Assembly (NCBI RefSeq): GCF_902459465.1
Contig: NC_047066.1
Location: 2,046,001-2,110,000 of the forward strand
Direction of reading: 5' to 3'
DNA: 64,000 bases
Origin: Asterias rubens
Lineage: Eukaryota > Echinodermata > Asteroidea > Forcipulatida > Asteriidae
Made by a program: the position numbers and the translations under genes. Below the pieces are notes generated by a model. That model was not told the DNA's origin and ran no database searches. It was given only the letters and a program-made list of their open reading frames with translations. Shown here piece after piece: positions 45,397 to 56,700 of this stretch (position 1 is its first letter; each line of letters begins with the position of its first letter).

Positions 45397-45777
45397 AGGA
45401 ACACGTTGCCTTGGATCGGTCGAGTTGGTCTTTGAAAAGCGTTCTGTAACCATTTGTTATAAAATGCATATGGTTAGAAAGATGTTGTAAAAGTAGAATA
45501 CAATGATCTACACAAATATGCCTAGAAATTGCGTGGTTTTCTTTTTACCTCGTCGACTAACACGGTCGGCCATTTATGGGAGTCAAATTTTAGACTCCCA
45601 TAAATGGCCGATCGTGTTAGTTCGCGACGTAAAAGGGAAACTGTGCAATTTTGAGTGATACTTGTGTGGATCATTAAATTCCACTTTTAAAACAACTTTC
45701 AAACCATGCATTTCATAACCAATAGTTTCAAACGCTTTTTATAGACCAACTCGTCCGATCCAAGGCAATGTGTTTTT
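45397..45777. mobile_element. TTAA-flanked palindromic MITE (family 2), nested
   Basis: A nearly full-length imperfect hairpin. The left arm 'ggaacacgttgccttggatc...gagttggtctttgaaaagcg' pairs with the right arm 'cgctttttatagaccaactc...gatccaaggcaatgtg'. The centre is 'catttatgggagtcaaattt/tagactcccataaatgg'. TTAA is present at both ends. It is inserted in the left terminus ('tatagagctgc|ttaa') of a 'gagctgcttaag' repeat that resumes to about 45945 ('aaagcagctctatgaaattg'). Confidence 0.85.
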
Positions 45778-46370
45778 TTAAGTACAAAAAGTAACCAAGC
45801 TTAACATAATTATGCTTAATACCACAATAATGTTACCTGCTAAACTACCATGTAAAATGTACAATTTGTGACTGGAATTCTTGTAATTTTTGCTTAGCAG
45901 AAATGTAAGCAATATTTCTGCTTAAAGCAGCTCTATGAAATTGTGCAACATGTGAAGTAAACAGGACATTATAAATTGCGAGTCTGAGAGTTTAGTACAC
46001 TTTCTGGAGTGACTAAATTGTCATGAGCTTGAAACTTGAGATGAAGCCTTCGGGCTCTCTCTTGTCATTTTCATAGCATATTGTTCTCTTTTATTCAAGT
46101 TCAAAGCAGTCAACAGAGCCTGTGAGACAGATCTGTGTTTCTCAACAAGTACAATGTATTCCCAGCCGCAAAGCAGAGCTGTCTCCATGTTTGGTTTTAA
46201 TATTTTAGAGCTAGCTACAGATATTTTTGTCAGATATAGTTTTTGCAACATTTTCTGCTGAATGAAATTAGGCTCTCATTAAGATGTATCAAAAAAATTG
46301 TGATGCTTTTCGCTGTGACTATATCTATTATAAACGGAACTTGTTTGTGATAGGGTTATTTGCAAAAGGA

Positions 46371-46720
46371 GTGTCATGGCCGAGTGGTTAAGAGCATCGA
46401 ATTTAAGTTCTAGTGCTAATTCATCGGAGTGTGGGTTCGAATCCCGGTCGTGACACTTGTGTCCTTGAGCAAGATACTTTACTATAATTGCTTCTCTTCA
46501 CCCAGGGGTATAAATGGGTACCTGCGAGGGTAGAGGTTGATATTGTGAATGAAAAAGCCTTTAGAGCGATATAAACTGTTGCCCAGGTTGTATACTCCCA
46601 AGGGAGCTGAGAAACATTACAGGGATGTTATTGGCCCTATGACCAGGGCACTAATGTAAAGCGCATTGATACGGTTATTGTGAAATGCGCTATATAAGAA
46701 TTGGCTATTATTATTATTAG
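46371..46720 (+). mobile_element. tRNA-derived SINE
   Basis: The head (46371-46456) folds as a class II tRNA relic. GTGTCA pairs with TGACAC, the A box is TGGCCGAGTGG, there is a long variable region, and the B box is GGTTCGAATCC. This fits a tRNA-Ser/Leu ancestor. The body contains 'cttgagcaagatactttact', 'aaatgggtacctgcgagggt' and 'actcccaagggagctgag', and ends 'gcgctatataagaattggct' with a TTA-rich tail. A fragment of the same family is reversed at 34365-34680. No reverse transcriptase here; mobilisation would depend on a LINE elsewhere. Confidence 0.88.
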
Positions 46721-48177
46721 AAAAAAACAAAGTTAAACAACCAAATAGTTATAGAACAATGAAGCATTATAAAACTGACCAACTGTAATCAAAGGTAACA
46801 AATTTTTATTGAAATGTATTTAATTTGACAATTAGTTTGAACCAGGAACTTGTTTTATTGAGCTTACATACCATTCAAAACCACTTAGGGAAACCACACT
46901 GTGCACAATTATTTCACCATTCAAAACCACAAGCATTTACTTGTTCGATAAAAGGTATCGGAAGTAGGAGGGTTTATAACTGCTAAACCATCGAACTTCC
47001 CTCAGGCGAGACGTAAATTTGTCTTTTGTGTGTTTGGAAATAACATTTTATTTCTCCAAAATGAGCATTTTGTGGTGTTAACCCCGACTTCCTGGAGGGA
47101 AAAATAATTAAACTATACAGCACACAGGATAGACCTTTATAACGGTGCAGCCATCTTGAATTTCTCCCTTTGATATCAATGTTACCGAACCGAGGCTTGA
47201 AGAACAAACTAGTCTGGTTCTTAATTGCAAGATGATTATTATCATGCATTATTGTTATTCGATAAGTGGAACATGACCAAGATGGAGGCAGCATGGTAAA
47301 GGTTTATTCTTGCTCTATTCAATTTGTCTTTGTTTAATCCCAACATTTTAAGATCTTCATTTCCTCAAGCAGTCTGTTCAAGCCAATCAATTAGCTGTAT
47401 TTTTATCATTTTAAATTCATGCTGTCAATTAGTTGTTATGCCTCTATTGTTCGTTATGTCTTACTTGTCTTACTCCCCTTGTTCACACGGAAAACACATT
47501 GCATCTTTTCATCACGACAATAAATATTTTTGAATCTTTGATTTAACCAGTCAACTTGTTCCATTCTCATATGATGGTTTTGAAAATCAGAAAACATAAA
47601 GGACTTTGTTTCAACGATAAGATGTAACATACACACATTTTTAAACATTCATCTTTTGCATTAATGCATGACCAGACATTGCAATTTATACATAGCTCTG
47701 ACACCAATATTTTACTTTCGTTAATTTACTCAATTTCATCTTTCATAGAATAATAAAGCACTCCATCCCATATAAACAAAATATTCTTCAAATTTTCACA
47801 AACATGTCACAACTCAGATCTCCAATTTTTATAGCGCTGCAAAACGGTAATCAAATTTTCATTAGACGGCGCGCCAGCTTGCGTGTTCACAATGAATTTG
47901 GACCATTACATTATTCATTTTCATATAGTAAGCACCGGAAGGTCAGCATGCCTTTTTGTGTGCTTATGGTTAGCACAAAATCGGCCACTAAGCAGCTCTT
48001 TGAAATTTGGCCTAGATTTTCTACTAGTTTTGCAGACAGCACCATCAACTTTAGCCTATGTACATACAGGGAAAATAATGTCAAATAAGAAGAGAGCATT
48101 TGTATTCTGTTTTATTAAACATTTATTCGGAAATTAATAGTTGCTTCAGATGTGTCAGATGTTTAACTTAAGGCTTC
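46721..48177. other. Intergenic stretch, no supported gene
   Basis: A 'gcgctgcaaaacgg...taagcagctctttgaaattt' repeat remnant lies at about 47830-48010. Nothing with coding signature was found on either strand. Confidence 0.35.
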
Positions 48178-48354
48178 AGCAGAAGTCTTTTAGTATTCCA
48201 GTGAGAAATTACCTCATAATCAAAAACTTTGCTACTTCAGAGGGAGCCCTTCCTCACAATGTTTTATACTATCAACAGCTCTCCATTGCTCGCTACCAAG
48301 AAAGTTTTTATGCTAACAACTATTTTGAGTAATTACCAATAATGTCCAGTGCCT
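48178..48354 (+). mobile_element. TTAA-flanked MITE (family 1), 3' part
   Basis: Retains 'tacttcagagggagcccttc', 'tattttgagtaattaccaat' and the end 'aatgtccagtgcctttaa'. The 5' half is lost. Confidence 0.65.
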
Positions 48355-49509
48355 TTAAGGCAGACAAGTGGAAACGCACTTTTGGCTTCTTATGTTTACA
48401 TCCGGGGTTGGCACAAGTGCCTCTTCTTAAAAAGGCAACTTTTTGGTTGGTTCAAGGTCACTATTTGATGGAATTTATTCAAGTATTTATTACAATCAGG
48501 AATATATAAATTCCTGCCTCAAGCCCTCCTGAGTTATTTTCATGTTTAATCATATTTGTCTCGTAGCCCCTAACCTAGAGTGGCTTTTAGCCTTGTTTGG
48601 GGCGGTGAACTTGCATTAAAATAAAAACAATTTAAACAACTTAACAGGATCATGTGAAGATTCCTATTAATTATCAAATATTTCTCATTGAACAATCGGC
48701 AGTCAGACTTGCACACTGGTTTATCATTCACTACAAAAAAAATGCCCAGTTTAAATTATTGCATAAATCTCCACACCCCAATTAAAGACCAAAAACAAAC
48801 AAGCAAAACAGACCAACATCAAAACATAAGAAATAATTACACAAGTGAAAATGAGTTGTCGGGCATACTAAATTCACATTCAAAGTAACTCTGGAACTTT
48901 TAAAGTCCCGACAGACTTAAAAAGGCAAAATTTGTTCCGTTTAAGGCGCAAATTTGCTGTTGCTGATTCCCACCATCTTGATGTCACTTCGGTGAATCTT
49001 TGCGCAAATCTGTTTTTTTTTTACGCAATCAATAGCTCCAAGTACGTAGTCACATGAAACATGAGCTGGGTTCACTGCAGTCAGTCATCTGAAATTTTAT
49101 AAGAGAGAGTTGAAATTTTGCTGCGTGGTGTCACTTCACAACCGAAGCAAAAGAGCACTCACTTTTTACATGGAGTACTCTGTCATCCAAAAATGTAATT
49201 ATGCTATCAGGACAAAATTTACATGTTCATTGCTTCAAAGTTCTCACTTTGTATCCATAAATCTTCACAACTTTATTTTGTCTCATTTTATACGTATTCT
49301 GTTTCATGCTCTGGGAGTTCAGAAAAAATACATTTTTAATATTTCTCCACATTTGAACTAATATACATATTTAACATAAATATTTAATGCCTTGGTTAGC
49401 TATAGGACATCCTTTTGTTATTCAAATATATACGGTGTACAATGTACTATATTACAAAACAATTCTTCCCTTGAAGTGTTAGTATGAGTTGTGGCTACTT
49501 CGGAAGCCT

Positions 49510-50200
49510 AGAGCCAGGCATGCAACTTGTCAACAAAAAGAGGAAAGTGCCAGGCTAAGCATAGTCTTGGTCCCAAGACTATGTTGTTTGCAAACAACCA
49601 ACGTACAAATCTATGTACACGGCAACTGTACAAGCTTGTAAAGAACAAACATAGAAGGCGCTGTGACTAGTGTTATTTTCTGCACCAACATCTAGAGTGT
49701 GTTTTGGCGACCCTAACCAAAGCCCAACCAACTCAAAAGTCGGTTACCAGTTGGTCTGAAAAGCATCGTCACCGCTGTCAACCGAACACGTGAAAACGCT
49801 CAACCGATAACCAATGTTTCTGGTTGGGGTCGCCAAAACGCACTCTTAGTGGGATCCGGGGAACAGAATTACAAAGCGCCCTCTATGTTTATTCATTACA
49901 AATATACAGTGTGCGGTGTAACTTAAATGTTGATTGTGTGTGTGCGCAAACACCATGGTTTTGGAACCAAGACTAGTCACAGCAAGACTTTGCACTGTGT
50001 TTGTCAATTTCCAACACCACAGCTGATGAAAGAACAAAGGAAAAACCATCAAAATCTGGGGTGCGTGTTTGCCGTCGTTACCAATAACTGTTTCGGTTGA
50101 ACTTGCAATTGGTGGATCACTAGCCATTGACCGAAACAGTTACTAGTTACGACCGGGAAAACGCATCCTAGCAGGATCAGCTGAGAAGTTGCATGCCTGT
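49510..50200. mobile_element. Composite inverted-repeat element with nested palindromes
   Basis: The outer arms 'ggcatgcaacttgtcaac' (about 49517) and 'gctgagaagttgcatgcc' (about 50180) are inverted, as are 'gactatgttgtttgcaaaca' and 'caaacaccatggtttt'-type inner parts. Inside lie two separate foldback units at about 49693-49847 (gtgttttggcgaccc/gggtcgccaaaacgcac) and 50059-50170 (taccaataactgtttcgg/ccgaaacagttactagtta). Confidence 0.6.
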
Positions 50201-50656
50201 AGAAAGAGTTGTGGATAGTGCTTAACTAATACAAATAAATAATAGATAATAGATCTGCTCAAATAATAACTTAGTATTGTACATTAGAAGAGTTCAGAAC
50301 GTTAGTTGCAGGTAAATTTATACAAAAGAAGTTCTTGGTGGCAAACGTATCATTTTGCAAGGAACAAACACAGTTAACTGGACCATGCAAACTGAATGAC
50401 CCATTCAAAAATAAAAGCGATGTCATATTGTTGTTAACAATTCAAGTTTTATAAAAATCACAATTTTCAAAACGAATGCATGACTTTCAAAAGCTCATAA
50501 AAGTGATACATGCACCAGAGTGTAACCCTTTGTCTATTAGTGGAAACAGAAACCAGTTTTCTTAAGATTTGGTGACAGCAGCCTAAGATTTTGGAAGACA
50601 AATTTGACAGTGAATATTATACACCACCAAATTCTTTGTTTCATAGAACTGCTTAA

Positions 50657-51030
50657 AAGACACTGGACACTATTGGTAATTGTCAAAGACCAGTCCTCTC
50701 ACTTGGTGTATCTCAACACATGCATGAAATAACTAAACCTATGAACATTTGAGCTCAATTGGTCATCAAAGTTGCGAGATAACTATGAAAGAAAAAACAC
50801 CCTTGTCACACGAAGTTGTGTGCTTTCAGATGCTTCATTACGAGACCTAAAAATCTAATTCTGAGGTCTCGAAATCAAATTCGTGGAAAATTATTGCTTT
50901 AAACTACGTCATTCAGAGGGAGCCGTTTCTCACAATGTTTTATACTATCAATAGCTCCCCATTACTCGTTACCAAGTAAGGTTTTATGCTAATAATTATT
51001 TTGAGTAATTACCAATATGGTCCACTGCCT
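50657..51030 (+). mobile_element. TTAA-flanked MITE (family 1)
   Basis: Complete copy. The left junction is 'tcatagaactgcttaa|aagacactggacac', a TTAA inside the terminus of a 'gagctgcttaag' repeat. The right junction is 'ccactgcc|tttaaagg'. Confidence 0.85.
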
Positions 51031-53121
51031 TTAAAGGAAGGGGGAATACCTTTGATAATTACTCCAAAAAACATTGATATAAAAAATTATTGGGTAAGAA
51101 GAACTGCAGTTGTTTATAATGTATAACATATCGTTATGGTTTTAGTGTAAGAGCTTCTAAAAAAGATTCCAATCTAAGAAACAGTTCTGCATAAAGCGTT
51201 TCTGAGATTGTGTATTTCAATTATGGATTATTCTTCCTGCGTGGACAGATTTTCGGCGATATCTCAAATACGCTACCCCTTTTGAAATGAAATTTTCACA
51301 GGTTGGAAACATAAGAAAAGAACCACTTGCTTGGCTTTTTGGTAGGAATCTTTTTTTCTGGCAAGCAAAAACTGCTTAATGTTTGTTAATCAGACTATGG
51401 AAAGATTTGTTTATTTTCAGGGAACTTTCTGCAGACTCAGGGAGAGTTTGCAGCTTTGCAGTTGTTAGAATAAAAGAAAATGTGAAGAAGAATACCGACA
51501 TTTGTCACTTTCACAGATTGTGTTTATCATTGACCATTTTATGAAGTGAATGCCACAAATGTATTCAAATAAATTCCCAATGGTCATACACATGTAACAT
51601 GTTTAATATAACAACAATTATTCAACAGATGAAACAGCGTTTTGTACTGTTATATTTTGCATAAATCACACAGACACTATGAAGTAAAAACAATTTTGTG
51701 CAAATTGTTTGCTTTACTTTGACGTTTTGTTTTTTATTTATGTTCATGTTTCTTAATTGTGAAGTTTTGCGATTTTATTTTTGAATTCAACAAAAGGAGT
51801 TGTAAAATTCCACCGGAAAATGAAATAAACAAAAACAAAAAACAAAAGCAAAATAAAACGGGAAAAAACACATAAAACCAGCTTTGAGAGAATAACAACC
51901 AAATATGCCAAAATAAAAGTTATTTTAAGCAGCTAGGTTTAAGAATTTGTCCAAACTTATTTTGAGGTGGATTCCCTAAGAGGGTAGTGGGGAGTATACT
52001 TCAAAGACCAACGATGCACATTTCTTGATCTCCACTACACTGATACTAGTTATTATCTGAAACCAGCCGTCGATTTCACAAAACTCTTCCTACATGTACA
52101 TGTAACTTAAGATTAATCTTAGGACTTAGGACGAGTCCCATCCCTGCACTGTAGCATGCAGACCTTAAGATTAATCTTAAGTTAGGAAGAGTTACTCATC
52201 CTAACTCGAGATAAAACGAGTCCTAACTCTTTGTGAAATCGACGGCAGCTCTTACAAGAACAACCTTGGCAATCCTTCTTTGACTTTGCAAGCCTGGAAT
52301 TTCATCTTTGAGAGGCACGGTTGTTATCAATTTGCAAGGACACTTCCATTGGAAAATTTTCAAGTCTATAAGAATTTTTTGAAGGGGGCACCAAGGCCAA
52401 GACCAGAGGCAACAGAGGCCTTGTCGGCCATGGTCTCTGTTTAAATCCAGCCCTGACATGGTGCTTTTAGAAGTCCACAACACACTTATAAAAATAGTGA
52501 CCGTGTACACTCCAGGGCATTTGCTGGCAGGCAAGATACTACACCAGACAAATGAATTTTGTTTTACATGTTGCATATTAGTTATATTAAAATTGTAACA
52601 ACAGCTGAAGCTGTTTTGAGATGTGCCGAGTCTTCTTGTGATATTTCAGTTTCTTTGTGTGTGTAAATTGTGCCTGGAGGACGTCCCTAGACTTTGTGAT
52701 TTGTTATTAGCATGTGATAATGTCACAGAGGTCACATGATCTACTGAATAACCTCATCATGCTAGGTAATAAGTTCCCAAGTACATTATGTTATGACGTG
52801 AGATTCACTTCATTGTAAGACATTGTGTAGGGTTATATCTAAGGGTTAAAAGGCCATATCCAAATTGGAGGTAACAGCTATAATAATAATAATAATAATA
52901 ATAATAAGACTTGTAATGCGCACGTATCCACCCTGCTGGGTGAGCTATGGCTACGACTGTTGCTAAAGGTGTTGCCAAGTGTATTCGATACTTCAACACA
53001 TGATGACAAGGAAGTCTAGCCGTAGCTGTAGCCGCAAATTCAGACATGGCCCAAGACTTATTTTGTAAGATTTTACAGCTTTGACATGCTAAAAAAATAA
53101 AAATTAATATAGACTGCGCTG
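51031..53121. other. 3' flank of the Slingshot gene
   Basis: Probably holds the 3' UTR of the minus-strand phosphatase gene in its right part. It contains a palindromic 'cctaacttagga' element at 52068-52248 and a TAA microsatellite at 52880-52907. No other coding sequence is supported. Confidence 0.4.
52068..52248. repeat. Palindromic 'cctaacttagga' element, full length
   Basis: The left end 'ccgtcgatttcacaaaactc' and right end 'ctttgtgaaatcgacggc' are inverted repeats of about 20 bp. Internally 'aacttaagattaatcttagg' and its inverse alternate. Confidence 0.75.
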
Positions 53122-53780
53122 TTACATGGTGCTATCAAAAGGATGCTTGCTGGATGCTGGGCTAAGTTTAGATAGAGGGTGCGATTTGCCATGCTGCTTT
53201 TTCGTTCCTCCAAACGGGGAACTTAAAGTGGTTACCATTGGTAAAGCTCCAATGCTGTCCTGAGCACCCCGCTCATTTTCATCGGTACCCTTCGCAGGGC
53301 TGTTTTGTTCTGTCTTGTCACTGGCCGTAACTTTTTTATCAGTGCCCTTTGCACTTTGTTCAAGACTGATACCCTGTTCAGTATTCACTGGTTCCTTGGG
53401 CTGATCAGAGAGATTGCGTATCTCAACCGACGACGGTTTCTCTAGGAAGAACTCCAACGGCACTGCATCCACATGGGGAGTAAAAAACTTAGCATGAGCG
53501 CTTTTACGTTTCTCCTCGACAGTCAGAACTTTTTCGCTCAGTTGAGTTGAGTTATCGGGCGATGAGTTAAGGGACTGAGTTCCTGAGTCTGAGCGTGGAC
53601 GGTTACCCCTGATGCTGACGGGTCGGCTGAAATCTCTCCGTCGTAGCACGACAGGGGATCCCCTCTCATTGGAAATACGCGCAATGGATGCCGTTCGCCT
53701 GAGGTTGGTGAATCCAAGTTTCTCAATTCGCTCACGGAGACCTTCCACCTCTTTGATCTTTTGTTTTTCCATAGCTTCAC
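53122..53780 (-). CDS. SSH: Slingshot, terminal coding exon
   Basis: Acceptor attttcag. It encodes EAMEKQKIKEVEGLRERIEK..., a short coiled-coil-like stretch, then an Arg/Ser-rich segment (RRTASIARISN, RRRDFSRPVSIRG) of the kind that binds 14-3-3 when phosphorylated in other Slingshots. It ends ASSKHPFDSTM. Confidence 0.88.
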
Positions 53781-56700
53781 CTGAAAATGATTAAGATAAG
53801 AGATGCTGGTGTGAGTACACTATTTCACTCGGGTGCCATTTTCAAACCTCAGCTTGTCAAGATTGCACAGAAATTTACCCCAAGCTGTACAAAACCAATC
53901 AAGTCCTTGAGTAGGACTTGAAACTTTGCATGGTGGAGTATAACTAAGAGAGGTTTGCGGTAACACCATGTGAATACCTCTTTAAAGCAGTGCTGGTTCC
54001 GAAAAGAACCAGTGTTTAATGACAAACCAATAATATAATATCATAACAGCATTTACTCAAAAGAGATTTATTCACATGGTGTTACCGCAAACCTCTCTTA
54101 GTTAATCAAGTCCTCTTTGCAACATGTGGTACTGACAAATAGCAGAAATTTGAATTGTTGACAAACTATCAACATGGCACTGTTCTAACTTTTCCTACCC
54201 CTACAATCTCAAAACTTCAAAATGTTCAATTATTACATTAAATTATAACATCAATTCTATTTGTTACTCTATTGCTAATCCTTTGCTAATGATTATGCGA
54301 AGGCATTTGCTTTGTACAGATACAAGATTATTAAAGAGAGAGAGAGAGGTGCTGATGGGTGCATCCAACTACATAAAGACAACATCAATGCGCTAAGCCT
54401 CATTTAGATTTTGGAGGCCCTCAATTTGTTAGTTAATGTTAGATTTTAGGGTTAATACTTTTAGGGATTGTTTAAAGAAGGTCCAGTAGGGTTACCGGTT
54501 CATTGAATATACATGTATACAACAACAACCACTCTTATTGTGCATAGTCACAACAAAACTGAAGCTGCACTGTTTAGTTTTTATTTCAACACGCTGTGAG
54601 ACTTTTAAATTTTCTTTGCATTTAGTATTAGTTGCTAAAAAACTTCTTTAATACGAGGTGCACCCAGAGGAAAGAATTTGCAACGATAAGTGCTGTGCTG
54701 ATGATGATGAAGTGCAGGGAACACTCGACTTGAGTTACTTATTCAATAGTTGAGTAATGGTTGTTTTGAGCTCACGAGTCTTCTAAAGTTGACTCAAGTT
54801 ATTGACCCAACTAGTGAGTCTGTACATAATTATATCCGCTATAACTTGTGGGTTGACGTGACTTAAACAAAAGTTTGTGTTTAAATTTAGCTCTTTTTTT
54901 GTGTGTTCAGCAAACATGAATTTAAAGCAGCTGTGCAAAATTGTGCAGTGTCCATTTACACAAAAAGCTGAAATGTTAGAGAAATGCAGAAATGAACTAA
55001 AGTTGCTATGGCAAAAATAGTCGGGTTATACGCCACTCTAAGTTTAATTGTTGTTATCTATACAAAAACTGATATGACTGGGGAAGTCTAAATCAGTTTG
55101 GGTATAACAAAGACAAAATTACAAAGACAATTTTATAAGAATGGGATTTAAACTGCCACCTCTGGATTTGTTTAAATAAACTGAACTATTTATATTTAAC
55201 TCATTGAAGGCTGTCTATTATATATACTTTGTCAAAAAGGTCAAAAATTAAAATTTGTAAGAAAAACATTAATGTGATTTGAATCTGAACGCTCAGTTAA
55301 TATAATGCAAGTTCCAAAGGAACCAATCATCCTGAGCAACATGTGAAATATTTCTGTTAATGTGAAACTGGTGCCCATTCTTAAATGGTTCCATAAAAGT
55401 GAAATTTGTGCTCAATCTTTTGTCTCTTACCATATTTCTTTGTTTAACACAAAAAAGAGTGTTCTTGTGCTTTCCAGGGCATTTCCTGGCAGGCAAAAAC
55501 TACACTGTTGATATAGAAAATTGTACGTTGTGTACAGTAAACTTTAAACGTTGTTGTCATGAAGTTTTGAGATATGCCCACTTTCTTTATCCGCTAAAAC
55601 CTTTACAAAATGTAAGGTTTTAAGATAATTTTACGATAACGTTCTTATTAAATTTGGGGTTGAACAAAGACCAAATTGACTAGAGTAGAATTTGAACCCG
55701 TGTCCTCCGGATTAACATGCCAGTATTCTACTTACTGAGCCATCTGGCTCTAATGGAGGCAGTTTCTCTAAGTTTGTCCATATCTTTGTTCAGGGTGCCA
55801 GTCAAAAGCCATTCAACATGTAACTGCCGTACAGCCAGGGATCACACCCAAATTATAATACAGCCTTGGAAGCGACAGGAGGGGATCACCTTAAGGGGAT
55901 GCGATTTTTTGTTTTCATTTTTTGTTTTTATTAGCTGTTCCGACCTAACGTCTGAACAGGTATTGTTTACGCGAGATTTTTTTTCTTATTCTTTGTTTCC
56001 GCCTAAAACCCATAGCAATTGCACACGTTTTTTTCTTTAAACCTAATCTCCTAGACCATAACTTCAAAACAGTGAAATCATATACCAAATTGAAGCTTAG
56101 AACATAAGCTTTACTCTAAATGTAAACAAAATTAAAAATCTTAATTAATTAGCCACGTAATCTTCATTTTAATATAAGTGGATGCAGTCGCTTCCATGTT
56201 ATTGTTAAATATTCTCTTTGGTAAATGCCATACAGTATGTACCTTTTATGAGTTGTGACTTCTTGAGATGAGTCTACGCATTTGAATATAACTGGATGCA
56301 GTCGCTTCCACGTTATTGTTAAACATTCTCTATGGTAAATGCAATACAGTATGTACCTATCATGTGTTGTGACTTCTTGAGAGGAGTCTACTCATTCTGT
56401 TTTCCTACCATCGTTCAGGACATATTACTTTCTAACCGGCTTCCGGGCCCATTAGTTTACGCTTGTACAAAGTACGAAGGTTTGATGTTTTCGTTCAAAT
56501 GAACGTGCGTAATTAAATAAGGGTTTTCGACGACGACGACACACCATCGTGTCCAAAGATGTACACTAAACTAATGTTAGGTTTAACAGGTAAGGAGTCC
56601 CTGAAAAAAGCATTGGCGTATAACCCATGAGTGCAGCATGATAGATTCATCTACTCACTACTGAGATCTAAAGCTTCTTGCTCTACATGAACGGCTTCCT

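Noticed and set aside
46371..46456. Functional tRNA-Ser/Leu gene
   Set aside because: The boxes are good, but the body and TTA tail that follow, plus a second fragment at 34365, mark it as a SINE head; the anticodon stem pairs poorly.
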